A stretch of 64,000 nt of DNA from Gammaproteobacteria bacterium (GTDB lineage Bacteria > Pseudomonadota > Gammaproteobacteria > Enterobacterales > Alteromonadaceae), in assembly GCA_018825965.1 (NCBI GenBank), contig JAHKAA010000007.1:62001-126000 (forward strand). The letters are read 5' to 3'. Below the pieces are notes generated by a model, which did not search any database, had not been told where the DNA came from, and was given only the letters and a program-made list of their open reading frames with translations. A program made the position numbers and the translations under genes. Below, in pieces: positions 48,329-57,172 of this stretch (its first letter is position 1; every line of letters begins with the position of its first letter).

Positions 48329-48957
48329 TAAAGTTCAGGCTTCTTACCTGGCCAGGCAGCAATTACAGTTTCTGCAACCTGCTTTAACTCGACGCAGTTA
48401 GCACCACTGGTCGCCTGCACTGCCATACCCTGCAGTACGGCAAGTATATAACGAGCCAAAGCGGCAGGTTCAGCATGAGCGGGCAAATCGCCTTCTGCTT
48501 TGGCTTGTTCCAGGCGAGTGCATAAAGCCACTTCACCGGCACGACGTTTGGCAATCAGCGCTTCTTTGACAAAAGTGGCGGATTCGCTGCATGCCAAAGC
48601 GCCCTGCACTATGACACAGCCAGGTGGATTATCCGGATCAGCATTGGTGCTGGCTGCACCACAAAGCATATGCTGCACCACTTCATAAGAAGTAGCCCGC
48701 TCCAATGCCGGGTAAAAAAACGCACAAGGGCGGTTTTCATACAGCTCAATAGTTTTTAAAAATAGCTGTTCTTTATTACCAAAAGCGGCATACAAACTGG
48801 GTTTGTTGATGCCCATAGCCTCACATAAATCAGGCAAGGATGCGCCTTCGTAGCCTTTACGCCAGAAAACTTCCAATGCCTTTTGTAAGGCTTTTTCCAT
48901 GTCAAAAGCGCGCGGGCGTCCCACTGTAGGCGCTGGTGTTACCCCTGTTGCTGACAT
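48328..48957 (-). CDS. TetR family repressor, probable regulator of the RND operon
   Basis: A 209-residue TetR protein. The N-terminal helix-turn-helix (residues 15-65) contains ALEVFWRKGYEGASLPDLCEAMGINKPSLYAAFGNKEQLF. A C-terminal ligand domain of the TetR_C AcrR-like kind follows, with cysteines at CGAAST, GCVIVQ and LACSES. It diverges from the efflux operon 49422-55287, and three copies of a palindrome-like site lie between them, so mutual repression is likely. The inducer is unknown. CGGAG precedes the ATG. Confidence 0.87.
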   Translation of the reverse strand: MSATGVTPAPTVGRPRAFDMEKALQKALEVFWRKGYEGASLPDLCEAMGINKPSLYAAFGNKEQLFLKTIELYENRPCAFFYPALERATSYEVVQHMLCGAASTNADPDNPPGCVIVQGALACSESATFVKEALIAKRRAGEVALCTRLEQAKAEGDLPAHAEPAALARYILAVLQGMAVQATSGANCVELKQVAETVIAAWPGKKPEL

Positions 48958-49027
48958 TTCAAACTCCGGATTAAAAAGGATGGCCTAGCTTAAACTGCCT
49001 GGCGACACATGTCCAGAAAGGAATACT

Positions 49028-49339
49028 TACCAATCGGTACATTATTGTGTGTAATAGCAACTTATCTTAACAGACCAGTTGCCTGGCCTGCTTCTGACCA
49101 GGGAACACCAGGTAGTTTTAGGCAATACGACGCGGTTTTTGGATATTCAGTAAACACAGCACAAATTTTATGCTGCAGGTCGTGAACAGAGCTTCCGGCA
49201 GTAGTACTGCTCACCTACAAAACTGCAGCTTATAACCAAAATTTTTCGGTTCAGTCCAAAAGGTTCTTTAGTTTTTTACCAGTCAGTACAAAATAAAGAT
49301 TGACTCCGGATTGAACTTCTATATATTTACCGACCAGTA
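49028..49339. promoter_or_regulatory. Three TetR operator-like sites and the RND promoter
   Basis: TACCAATCGGTA (49028-49039), TACCAGTCAGTA (49277-49288) and TACCGACCAGTA (49328-49339) share the pattern TACC-N4-[G/A]GTA. The last two bracket a plus-strand promoter, TTGACT (49300-49305), 16-bp spacer, TATATT (49322-49327); the third site covers the expected start of transcription. The first lies upstream of tetR. The rest of the 48958-49421 gap shows nothing else that I can support. Confidence 0.7.
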
Positions 49340-49421
49340 CAAAACTAACAGATGAAACTAGTTTGTACAACAAAAGTTGAACCCAAATCTCTTTATTGAC
49401 CCAATTGAACGAGGAAACGTC

Positions 49422-50678
49422 ATGAGCAACAACACTATCCGAACCTTTGTACTGGGAAGCATAGCCGCCTTAGTGTTATCCGCTTGTGGCACGCCGGAAG
49501 CCCCGGCACCCGGCGCTATGGCAGCACCAGAAATCAATGTGGCGACAGTAGTACATGAAAAAATTACTGAATGGGATGAGTTTACCGGTCGCTTACAAGC
49601 GCCTGAAACCGTCACTTTAGTACCAAGGGTATCAGGTTATATCGAACAGGTGTTTTTCACTGAAGGCGCTTTAGTTAAAGAAGGTGACTTGCTGTTCCAG
49701 ATTGATGCACGACCTTTTGCTACTGAAGTAGCACGCTTAAAAGCTGAGCTCACCCATGCTGAAACAGCACAAAAACTGGCTGATAATGATTACCGTCGTG
49801 CTGAGGCCCTGAAAAAACAACGGGCTATTTCTGAAGAAGTACTGGATACCCGCTTCAGCCGTAAACTGCAATCAGCAGCAGCGGTAGCGTCTGTCAAAGC
49901 TGCATTACAGCGCGCTGAGCTGGACCTTTCTTTTACTCAGGTGAAAGCTCCTATTTCAGGCCGTGTTTCTTATGCACAAATCACGGCAGGTAACTTTGTG
50001 CAGGCTGGCAGCAGCCAACTGACGACTTTAGTCAGCACCAGCAAAATGTATGCATACTTTGATGCAGACGAACAAACGTATCTGAAGTATGTGCAACTGG
50101 CTGCGGATGGCAACAGAGCGCAGCAGCGCACAGCCCACAATACGGTCTATATGGCATTGGCAGGTGACAGCGACTTTGATTATGCCGGTAGCATCGACTT
50201 TATCGACAACAGCATCAATGCTCAGACCGGAACCATCCGTGCCCGCGCTACCTTTGAAAATGTCGATAACAAATTAATTCCAGGTTTATTCGCCCGCTTA
50301 AAGCTGGTCGGCAGCAATGCGTATCAGGGCATTTTGATCGACGACAAAGCCATAGGCACAGACTTAAGCAATAAGTTTGTACTGGTGGTCAATAACGAAA
50401 ACCAGCTGGAATACCGCGCTGTCACTTTAGGTGAAAAGGTCAATGGCCTGCGTATTATCAGCAAAGGTTTAAATGCCTCAGATCGCATTGTGGTTAATGG
50501 CCTGCAGCGGGTACGTCCAGCCATGACCATTCAACCGAAGCAGGTAGAAATGGCCACCGCACAACAACTTTCCGCTTTGAAAGCAGAGCAACAGCAGTTA
50601 GAGGCAGACAGCAAGCTGGAACTGACAGCTGCGGCTGAACAAGCAACGGCTGCAGAACAACCAGTGAACAAGGGTTAA
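49422..50678 (+). CDS. RND efflux periplasmic adaptor, lipoprotein type
   Basis: A 418-residue membrane fusion protein linking the RND pump to its outer-membrane channel. It has a lipoprotein signal (lipobox LSAC), the beta-barrel/lipoyl segment FTGRLQAPETVTLVPRVSGYIEQVFF, an alpha-helical hairpin (about residues 105-165), and the second lipoyl half DLSFTQVKAPISGRVSYAQ. It resembles the MexE/AcrA group. The ATG at 49422 has GAGG upstream; an earlier in-frame ATG at 49377 is poorly placed. It starts an operon of three genes. Confidence 0.93.
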   Translation: MSNNTIRTFVLGSIAALVLSACGTPEAPAPGAMAAPEINVATVVHEKITEWDEFTGRLQAPETVTLVPRVSGYIEQVFFTEGALVKEGDLLFQIDARPFATEVARLKAELTHAETAQKLADNDYRRAEALKKQRAISEEVLDTRFSRKLQSAAAVASVKAALQRAELDLSFTQVKAPISGRVSYAQITAGNFVQAGSSQLTTLVSTSKMYAYFDADEQTYLKYVQLAADGNRAQQRTAHNTVYMALAGDSDFDYAGSIDFIDNSINAQTGTIRARATFENVDNKLIPGLFARLKLVGSNAYQGILIDDKAIGTDLSNKFVLVVNNENQLEYRAVTLGEKVNGLRIISKGLNASDRIVVNGLQRVRPAMTIQPKQVEMATAQQLSALKAEQQQLEADSKLELTAAAEQATAAEQPVNKG

Positions 50679-50687
50679 GGAACGGCT

Positions 50688-53600
50688 ATGTTATCGCAAT
50701 TTTTTATCAAAAGACCTATCTTTGCCGCTGTGTTATCGCTGCTGATATTTATCGGCGGCGCGCTGGCCGTCTGGCAACTCCCCATCACTGAATACCCTGA
50801 AGTGGTGCCACCTACTGTGGTAGTGACGGCGAACTATCCGGGCGCTAACCCAAAAGTGATAGCTGAGACTGTCGCTTCGCCTTTAGAGCAGGAAATTAAC
50901 GGTGTCGAAGACATGTTGTATATGTCTTCTCAGGCGACTTCTGATGGCCGCATGACCTTAACTATCACCTTCGCTATAGGCACAGATGTAGACCGTGCTC
51001 AGACACAAGTGCAAAGCCGGGTTGACAGAGCCAGCCCTCGCCTGCCGCAGGAAGTGCAACGTTTAGGTGTAGTCACTGAGAAATCATCGCCTGATTTAAC
51101 CATGGTGGTGCATTTAACCTCACCGGACGACAGATACGATATGTTGTATTTGTCGAACTATGCGGCGCTGAACGTCAAAGACGAATTAGCCCGTATTGAA
51201 GGTGTAGGTGCTGTACGTTTATTTGGTGCAAGCGAATACAGCTTACGTATCTGGCTGGATCCGAATAAAGTCTCGGCTGTAGGTTTATCGCCAGCTCAGA
51301 TTATTGCGTCTATCCGTGAGCAAAACCAACAGGCCGCAGCGGGTTCTTTAGGTGCCCAACCTGCAGGTGACAGTGATTTCCAAATTCTGATTAACGTCAA
51401 AGGCCGTTTAACCACAGAACAGGAATTTGCAGACATTATCGTCAAAGTAGGTGAAAACGGTGAAGTGACCCGCATCCGTGATATTGGCCGGGTGGAATTA
51501 GGCGCTCAATCTTATGCCTTACGTTCTTTATTAAACAATAAAGACGCAGTGGCTATGCCTATTTTTCAGGCTTCAGGTTCAAATGCCATTCAGATTTCTG
51601 ATGATGTACGCGCCACTATGGCAGAACTATCCAAAGGTTTCCCTGAAGGTTTAACTTACGACATTGTCTACGACCCTACTGTCTTCGTACGTGGATCTAT
51701 TGAAGCTGTGGTCAAAACCTTGCTGGAAGCTGTGTTACTGGTTGTGCTGGTGGTGGTGTTATTCCTGCAAACCTGGCGTGCTTCTATTATTCCTTTAGTG
51801 GCTGTGCCCGTATCTTTGGTCGGTACCTTTGCTTTTATGCACCTGCTGGGTTTTTCGTTAAACGCTTTATCCTTATTTGGTCTGGTATTGGCCATAGGTA
51901 TAGTAGTAGATGACGCCATAGTAGTAGTCGAAAACGTTGAGCGTAATATCGCTGATGGTTTATCCCCTATGGCTGCTACACAAAAAGCCATGAAAGAAGT
52001 GACAGGCCCTATAGTTGCGACCACTTTAGTACTGGCAGCTGTATTTATTCCTACGGCTTTTATGTCAGGTTTAACAGGTCAGTTTTATAAGCAGTTTGCT
52101 TTAACTATCACTATATCCACCTTTATCTCGGCGCTGAACTCTTTAACCTTAAGCCCAGCTTTGGCGGCTCTGTTGTTAAAACCTCATGGTGCTAAACCTG
52201 ATGCCTTAACCCGAGTGTTGAACAAAGCCTTTGGCAGCTGGTTATTTGACCCTTTTAACCGCCTGTTTAACAAAGCGTCCAAAGGCTATGGCCTGATGGT
52301 ACGTAAAGTGATTCGTTTTGGTGGCATTATCGGTATTCTGTACATTGGCTTAGTGGGCTTAACTGCAGTGCAGTTCCAGCAAACCCCTACAGGTTATGTG
52401 CCAGGTCAGGATAAACAGTACTTAGTGGCTTTTGCTCAGTTACCGGACGCCTCTTCTTTAGACCGCACCGAAGCTGTGATTAAAGAAATGTCCCGTATTG
52501 CGGCAGAACATCCTGGTGTGGCGAACTCTATCTCCTTCCCAGGTTTGTCGATCAACGGTTTTACCAATAGCCCAAGTGCAGGCATAGTTTTTGTGGGTCT
52601 GGATGACTTTAGCGAACGGGGTTCAGCTGAATTATCAGGCAATGCGATAGCTGCGGCACTGAACCAGAAATTTGCCGGTATTCAGGACGCCTTTATCGCC
52701 ATATTCCCGCCACCACCGGTACAAGGTTTAGGCACCATAGGAGGTTTCCGTCTGCAAATTCAGGACAGAGCCAACTTAGGTTATGAAGAACTGGCTGCTG
52801 TGACTATGCAAGTGATGCAAAAAGCCTGGGCTACGCCTGAACTGGCCGGTGTCTTCTCCAGTTATCAGGTGAATGTGCCGCAACTGGATTTAGACATAGA
52901 CCGCACCAAAGCCAAACAACAAGGTGTCAATCTGGATGAGATATTCCAGACGTTGCAAGTCTATATGGGCTCGGCTTATGTCAACGACTTCAACCAGTTT
53001 GGCCGGACTTATCAGGTGAATGTGCAGGCGGACGAGCAATTCCGTCAAAACCCTGAGCAAATCCGTCAGCTGAAAGTGCGTAATAACGCAGGTGAAATGA
53101 TCCCGCTGGGTTCCTTCATTAACGTGAAGCACTCGGCTGGCCCTGACCGCGTCATGCATTACAACGGTTACACCACTGCAGAAATTAACGGTGGTCCTGC
53201 AGCCGGTTACAGTACAGGTGAAGCTCAGGCTGCTATTGAAAAAATTCTGGCTGAAACCTTACCAGTGGGCATGACCTACGAGTGGACAGAACTGACCTAT
53301 CAGCAAATTCTGGCAGGTAACGCTGAACTGCTGGTATTCCCGCTGGTGATTTTGCTGGTGTTTATGGTGCTGGCGGCACAATACGAAAGCTTAACCTTAC
53401 CTCTGGCTATTATTCTGATTGTGCCTATGACCTTGTTGTCGGCTATGACGGGTGTCTGGATCTATGGCGGCGATAACAACATCTTCACTCAGATAGGGTT
53501 GATAGTGCTGGTGGGGCTTGCGACGAAAAACGCCATCTTAATAGTCGAATTTGCCAAAGAGTTGCAGGATCACGGCATGAACACTATGGATGCCATTCTG

Positions 53601-53855
53601 GAAGCGGCCCGCTTACGTTTGCGTCCGATTTTAATGACCTCCATCGCCTTTATTATGGGTGTGGTGCCTATGGTTTTCTCAACAGGTGCAGGTGCAGAAA
53701 TGCGTCAGGCAATGGGTGTAGCCGTATTCGCCGGTATGATTGGTGTCACTATCTTCGGCCTGATCTTAACCCCGTTGTTTTATTACGCTCTGGCCAAACG
53801 CCGTGATCGCCAACTGGCCCAAACTTCTGTCACCGAGGAGACTACCCATGCGTAA
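50688..53855 (+). CDS. RND multidrug efflux transporter, MexF/AcrB-type
   Basis: A 1055-residue proton-driven inner-membrane pump of the HAE1 family. It starts MLSQFFIKRPIFAAVLSLLIF and has two large periplasmic loops and twelve helices. The proton-relay motif GIVVDDAIVVVENVERN (paired Asp) is in helix 4, and the second repeat carries GLATKNAILIVEFAKELQ. Closest in general look to MexF. It is placed 9 nt after the adaptor and overlaps the next gene by 8 bp. Confidence 0.95.
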   Translation: MLSQFFIKRPIFAAVLSLLIFIGGALAVWQLPITEYPEVVPPTVVVTANYPGANPKVIAETVASPLEQEINGVEDMLYMSSQATSDGRMTLTITFAIGTDVDRAQTQVQSRVDRASPRLPQEVQRLGVVTEKSSPDLTMVVHLTSPDDRYDMLYLSNYAALNVKDELARIEGVGAVRLFGASEYSLRIWLDPNKVSAVGLSPAQIIASIREQNQQAAAGSLGAQPAGDSDFQILINVKGRLTTEQEFADIIVKVGENGEVTRIRDIGRVELGAQSYALRSLLNNKDAVAMPIFQASGSNAIQISDDVRATMAELSKGFPEGLTYDIVYDPTVFVRGSIEAVVKTLLEAVLLVVLVVVLFLQTWRASIIPLVAVPVSLVGTFAFMHLLGFSLNALSLFGLVLAIGIVVDDAIVVVENVERNIADGLSPMAATQKAMKEVTGPIVATTLVLAAVFIPTAFMSGLTGQFYKQFALTITISTFISALNSLTLSPALAALLLKPHGAKPDALTRVLNKAFGSWLFDPFNRLFNKASKGYGLMVRKVIRFGGIIGILYIGLVGLTAVQFQQTPTGYVPGQDKQYLVAFAQLPDASSLDRTEAVIKEMSRIAAEHPGVANSISFPGLSINGFTNSPSAGIVFVGLDDFSERGSAELSGNAIAAALNQKFAGIQDAFIAIFPPPPVQGLGTIGGFRLQIQDRANLGYEELAAVTMQVMQKAWATPELAGVFSSYQVNVPQLDLDIDRTKAKQQGVNLDEIFQTLQVYMGSAYVNDFNQFGRTYQVNVQADEQFRQNPEQIRQLKVRNNAGEMIPLGSFINVKHSAGPDRVMHYNGYTTAEINGGPAAGYSTGEAQAAIEKILAETLPVGMTYEWTELTYQQILAGNAELLVFPLVILLVFMVLAAQYESLTLPLAIILIVPMTLLSAMTGVWIYGGDNNIFTQIGLIVLVGLATKNAILIVEFAKELQDHGMNTMDAILEAARLRLRPILMTSIAFIMGVVPMVFSTGAGAEMRQAMGVAVFAGMIGVTIFGLILTPLFYYALAKRRDRQLAQTSVTEETTHA

Positions 53856-55287
53856 AACCATTCGTCTAACCGCTATCAGTATGGCATTGGCGTCCTTGCT
53901 GCTTGGTTGTGCCTCAGTAGGCCCAAGCTATGCAGCACCTGCTGCCACCAATCAGCTGCAACTGCCTGCTGAATACAAAGCAGCGGACAAAGCCCAGCAC
54001 TGGTGGCAACAATTTAATGACCCTGTGCTTGACCAACTGATAGAAAAAGCCTTGTCGAATAACCAGACTTTAGCTGCGGCAGAAGCCAACGTAAAACGGG
54101 CTTATGCCGCCTTTGAAGACAGCGACAATGATGGCTGGCCCCGTATGGATATTACGGCCAGTCAGCAAAACAATCAGATCCCTGACAGCGCACCACAAAA
54201 CGCAGGGCAAATTCAGCGTCAGGCGAGCCTGGGTGGTGCTTTGAGCTGGGATTTAGACTTATTTGGCAAACTGCGCCGCGCGTCAGAAGCGGCCAATGCC
54301 AGAGCACAAGGAGCTGAACTGGCCTGGCAGGAAGCCAAGGTGCAATTATTAGCTCAGGTCGCCGCCAGTTATGGCGACTACCGTGGCGCTCAGCTGCGCC
54401 TCACTGTAGCAGAACAAAACCTCGGGAATTTACGCCGTACCAAGCAAATTATTCTGGCACGCCGTGATGCAGGTTTTGCGTCCGATCTGGAAATCAGCCG
54501 TATCGACGCACAAATGTATCAGTTGCAAAGCACTCTGCCGCAGTTTCAGTTTGCCAAAGCTCAGGCCAACGCCACCATAGCGGCCTTAGTAGCACAGCCT
54601 GCAGAGCAGTTTGTGGTGGATGGCGCTTTAGTGAAAGGTGAAAAACAAAGCCTGCCAGAACTGACAACACCTTTGTCTTTTGCCAATCAGCACAACTACT
54701 TAAAGTTCAGAACTGATGTAGCAGTTGCCGAACGTGAACTGGCAGCCAGCACCGCAGATATAGGGGTGGCCACAGCAGAGCTGTACCCGGAAGTTTCTGT
54801 CACTGGTTTTTTAGGTTTTATTGCCAGCCCCGGCTTGAGCCTGGGTTCGCAAAACGAAGCCTGGAGCATAGCGCCGGGTTTACGCTGGCAAGCCACAGAG
54901 CTGAGCTCCATTCAGGCCCGTATTCGTGGCGCAGAAGCATCTCAGCAAATGGCTTTTGCCCGCTTTCAGCAGACCGTTTTTGATGCCTTGGCGCAAATGC
55001 AAACTTCACTGCACGGTTACAGAACCAGCCGTGAGCAGCAGTTAAGCGCCCAGCAACAAGTCACAGCCACTGAACAGGCAGTGCAGCTAACCCGGGCTCA
55101 ATACGAAGCAGGCACCACTGAGTTTCTGGATTTACTGGACGCCGAACGCGACTGGTTAGCAGCCCGCGATCAGCAAGCTGTATTGTCGACTCAAAGCTTC
55201 CAACGTTTAGTCTCTGTCTACCGTGCTTTTGCAGGAGGTTTAGAACTGGAGCAAGGCACTCAGCAAATAGCCTTAGTGAAAGAGTAA
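53848..55287 (+). CDS. Outer-membrane efflux lipoprotein, NodT/OprN-type
   Basis: TolC-like channel of the RND system, 479 residues. It has a lipobox (LLLGC) and the usual mature start SVGPSYAAP. Two repeats of helix-strand-helix follow, with the conserved GGALSWDLDLFGKLRRASEAANARAQ and the second-half QARIRGAEASQQMAFARFQQTVFDALAQMQTSL. The ATG at 53848 has GAGGAG upstream and overlaps the pump's stop, so it is coupled. A longer frame back to 53803 lies inside the pump gene and is not used. Confidence 0.94.
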   Translation: MRKTIRLTAISMALASLLLGCASVGPSYAAPAATNQLQLPAEYKAADKAQHWWQQFNDPVLDQLIEKALSNNQTLAAAEANVKRAYAAFEDSDNDGWPRMDITASQQNNQIPDSAPQNAGQIQRQASLGGALSWDLDLFGKLRRASEAANARAQGAELAWQEAKVQLLAQVAASYGDYRGAQLRLTVAEQNLGNLRRTKQIILARRDAGFASDLEISRIDAQMYQLQSTLPQFQFAKAQANATIAALVAQPAEQFVVDGALVKGEKQSLPELTTPLSFANQHNYLKFRTDVAVAERELAASTADIGVATAELYPEVSVTGFLGFIASPGLSLGSQNEAWSIAPGLRWQATELSSIQARIRGAEASQQMAFARFQQTVFDALAQMQTSLHGYRTSREQQLSAQQQVTATEQAVQLTRAQYEAGTTEFLDLLDAERDWLAARDQQAVLSTQSFQRLVSVYRAFAGGLELEQGTQQIALVKE

Positions 55288-55295
55288 AGAGTTTG

Positions 55296-55320
55296 AAGGC
55301 TGGCTCCCCGCCAGCCTTTA
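55296..55320 (+). terminator. First terminator after the RND operon
   Basis: AAGGCTGGC (55296-55304) pairs with GCCAGCCTT (55310-55318), followed by TAT. Confidence 0.75.
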
Positions 55321-55337
55321 TAAAAAAGTAACTTTTT

Positions 55338-55380
55338 GGGCGTCTGGTTAGTCCCATTTCCCAACAGACGCCCCTTTTTA
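55338..55380 (+). terminator. Second terminator after the RND operon
   Basis: GGGCGTCTG (55338-55346) pairs with CAGACGCCC (55365-55373) over an 18-nt loop, followed by CTTTTTA. Confidence 0.7.
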
Positions 55381-55419
55381 TCTGCTCTGATTGCCACCGC
55401 CAGTCACCGCAAGACCATT

Positions 55420-55435
55420 GATAACCATTCTTATC
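55420..55435. promoter_or_regulatory. Possible metal-regulator palindrome before the PepSY gene
   Basis: GATAACCATTCTTATC has GATAA/TTATC ends, recalling Fur-type half sites. The spacing of 6 does not match the classical 19-bp Fur box, so this is weak. Confidence 0.25.
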
Positions 55436-55487
55436 CGCATTATTATTGGTACCGTTTTCATTGTCCATAGATAAGGTTGAACGTCCG

Positions 55488-56639
55488 GTGTTTAAACTCA
55501 AACAACGCTTCTGGTTTTTAGTGCACGGCTGGGTAGGTTTACCTGTCTGGCTTATTTTTTGCGCTGTGTGTTTAACGGGCACTATTGCTGTTTTTAGTCA
55601 TGAACTGACCTGGCTGACCAACCCCAATGCCAGAGCAGAAAACCCACAAAACCTGCCAGTGAAACCTGCCACTGAACTGATTGCAGCTGTGAAAACTGAA
55701 GTGCCTGATGCTGAAATTGGGACTGTGATGGTGATGGAGCCTTATCTGGTGAATGCCATTGTGTTTTCCACCGCCAAAGCGCCTTTTGGCATAGCTTATG
55801 TTAACCAGTACACAGGCAAAGTGCAGGAGCTGAATTATGGCCTGAACTTCATCAGCTTTATGCGTGCTTTGCATGGTTGGTTGTTGTTTCCATGGCAAAG
55901 TAGCTACAGCGTCGGCTATTACCTGGTCAGCGGTATGGCACTCTTGATGCTGGCGTCTTTAATCACGGGTTTAGTGATTTATAAAAACTTCTGGCGCTCT
56001 TTTACCCAACCTAAAGTACGCTTACATCAGGGCCGTAAAACCCTGCTGACCGACTTACATCGTTTAGCTGGTGTCTGGTCCATCTGGTTTTTAGCGGTGA
56101 TGAGTCTGACGGGTTTATGGTATCTGGTGCAGGCTATTTTATGGCACAACGACATAGAGTTTTACCATGAAACAAAAATTCTGACGGCAGCTGAAGTGCC
56201 GGCCTCAGGTCAAAAACAGACGCCACCTTATTCTTTGGAAGACGCCCTGGTGATTGCCAAACAAAGCCTGCCAGAGCTGCAACCTGCTTATATTGTCATG
56301 CCAGAACACAACCGTGATTTGTACCGTATTTCAGGTTCTGGCGATTCGATATTTTTTGATCAGTATTCTTATTCTGTTGCGATAAACCCATGGACAGGTC
56401 AGGTGACTGACGTGCATACCCCGGATCAGATGGGCGGCCTTGAAGTGCTGAGCCATATTGCCGACCCACTGCATTACGGCACTTTAGGGGGCATCTGGAC
56501 CAAAATCATCTGGTTCCTGTTTGGCTTAATTTTATCTGGTATGTCAATCACAGGTTTTATGATCTGGGGTAGTCGCACTGTCAAAGCGGCCCGCGCAGAA
56601 GCTGCAACCAGTTACACAACTTCAGAGGTAAATTCCTGA
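55488..56639 (+). CDS. PepSY-associated transmembrane protein (PiuB-like)
   Basis: An inner-membrane protein of about 383 residues with four helices in PepSY_TM layout. The first helix is GLPVWLIFCAVCLTGTIAVFSHELTWL-like. A periplasmic segment follows, with a PepSY-type repeat near residue 60, then conserved histidines in MRALHGWLLFP and TDLHRLAGVWS that recall heme- or metal-linked membrane proteins. A second periplasmic repeat and a last helix close the protein. Relatives are often iron-regulated or act as ferric reductases. There is no ATG at the front; GTG at 55488 is the best start, with AAGG 11 nt upstream, and a TTG at 55446 is the alternative. It is coupled to the next gene by a TGATG junction. 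Confidence 0.8.
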   Translation: MFKLKQRFWFLVHGWVGLPVWLIFCAVCLTGTIAVFSHELTWLTNPNARAENPQNLPVKPATELIAAVKTEVPDAEIGTVMVMEPYLVNAIVFSTAKAPFGIAYVNQYTGKVQELNYGLNFISFMRALHGWLLFPWQSSYSVGYYLVSGMALLMLASLITGLVIYKNFWRSFTQPKVRLHQGRKTLLTDLHRLAGVWSIWFLAVMSLTGLWYLVQAILWHNDIEFYHETKILTAAEVPASGQKQTPPYSLEDALVIAKQSLPELQPAYIVMPEHNRDLYRISGSGDSIFFDQYSYSVAINPWTGQVTDVHTPDQMGGLEVLSHIADPLHYGTLGGIWTKIIWFLFGLILSGMSITGFMIWGSRTVKAARAEAATSYTTSEVNS

Positions 56640-57097
56640 TGGCACAACGCTCAGACAATTGGTGGCAACGTCATAAATTTAAGCTCAATGCATTAGTGCT
56701 GATTTTGCCATTCTGGTTTTTATACGACTCCTTAAGCCCTGTGTTTCCGCCATCATGGCCCACTCAGCAAGTGGGAGCTTTTGAAGTGACCCCTACCCCG
56801 CTGACCAACGACGGGCCTTACCAGCATCATGGCGATTGGGTCAAAGATTTCAGCCTGCAATTTTGTGAAGGTTGTGTTGCTAATATCCGTCAGGCTTATA
56901 TGACAATAGCAGCGGAACAGCCAGCTATTGAAGACTTTGCCGAAACCGACCTGAGTATTTTGCATGGCAGCTCTTTTGCTCAGCATGTGCACGCCAAAGC
57001 CACAGCTCAACCTAAAACCGGTGATAAAGTCTGGTTATTGATTGAAGACTGGCAGGGCCAACTGCACATTGGTTCATGGGACTGGCCACAACCTTAA
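56639..57097 (+). CDS. Unrecognised single-pass membrane protein coupled to the PepSY gene
   Basis: I do not recognise this 152-residue protein. It has a basic N-terminus (SDNWWQRHKFK), one membrane helix (LNALVLILPFWFLYDSL) and a C-terminal domain outside the cytoplasm. That domain contains FCEGCVANIRQAY, a paired cysteine motif (CX2C), and several histidines (YQHHGDW, QHVHAKA, LHIGSWDW). Such a set could bind a metal or heme, but that is inference. Its ATG overlaps the PepSY stop, so the two are translated together and probably act together at the membrane. Confidence 0.6.
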   Translation: MAQRSDNWWQRHKFKLNALVLILPFWFLYDSLSPVFPPSWPTQQVGAFEVTPTPLTNDGPYQHHGDWVKDFSLQFCEGCVANIRQAYMTIAAEQPAIEDFAETDLSILHGSSFAQHVHAKATAQPKTGDKVWLLIEDWQGQLHIGSWDWPQP

Positions 57098-57172
57098 TTT
57101 TTGTTACAAAACCAAGCACAAATTAACCTGCTAAAGCGTTACACTCAGACAGTTTTATTTACGAGGTTGGCT

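Noticed and set aside
55061..55582. 173-codon minus-strand open frame at the end of the efflux operon
   Set aside because: Runs antisense through the outer-membrane channel gene, both terminators and the PepSY start; no protein family is recognised.
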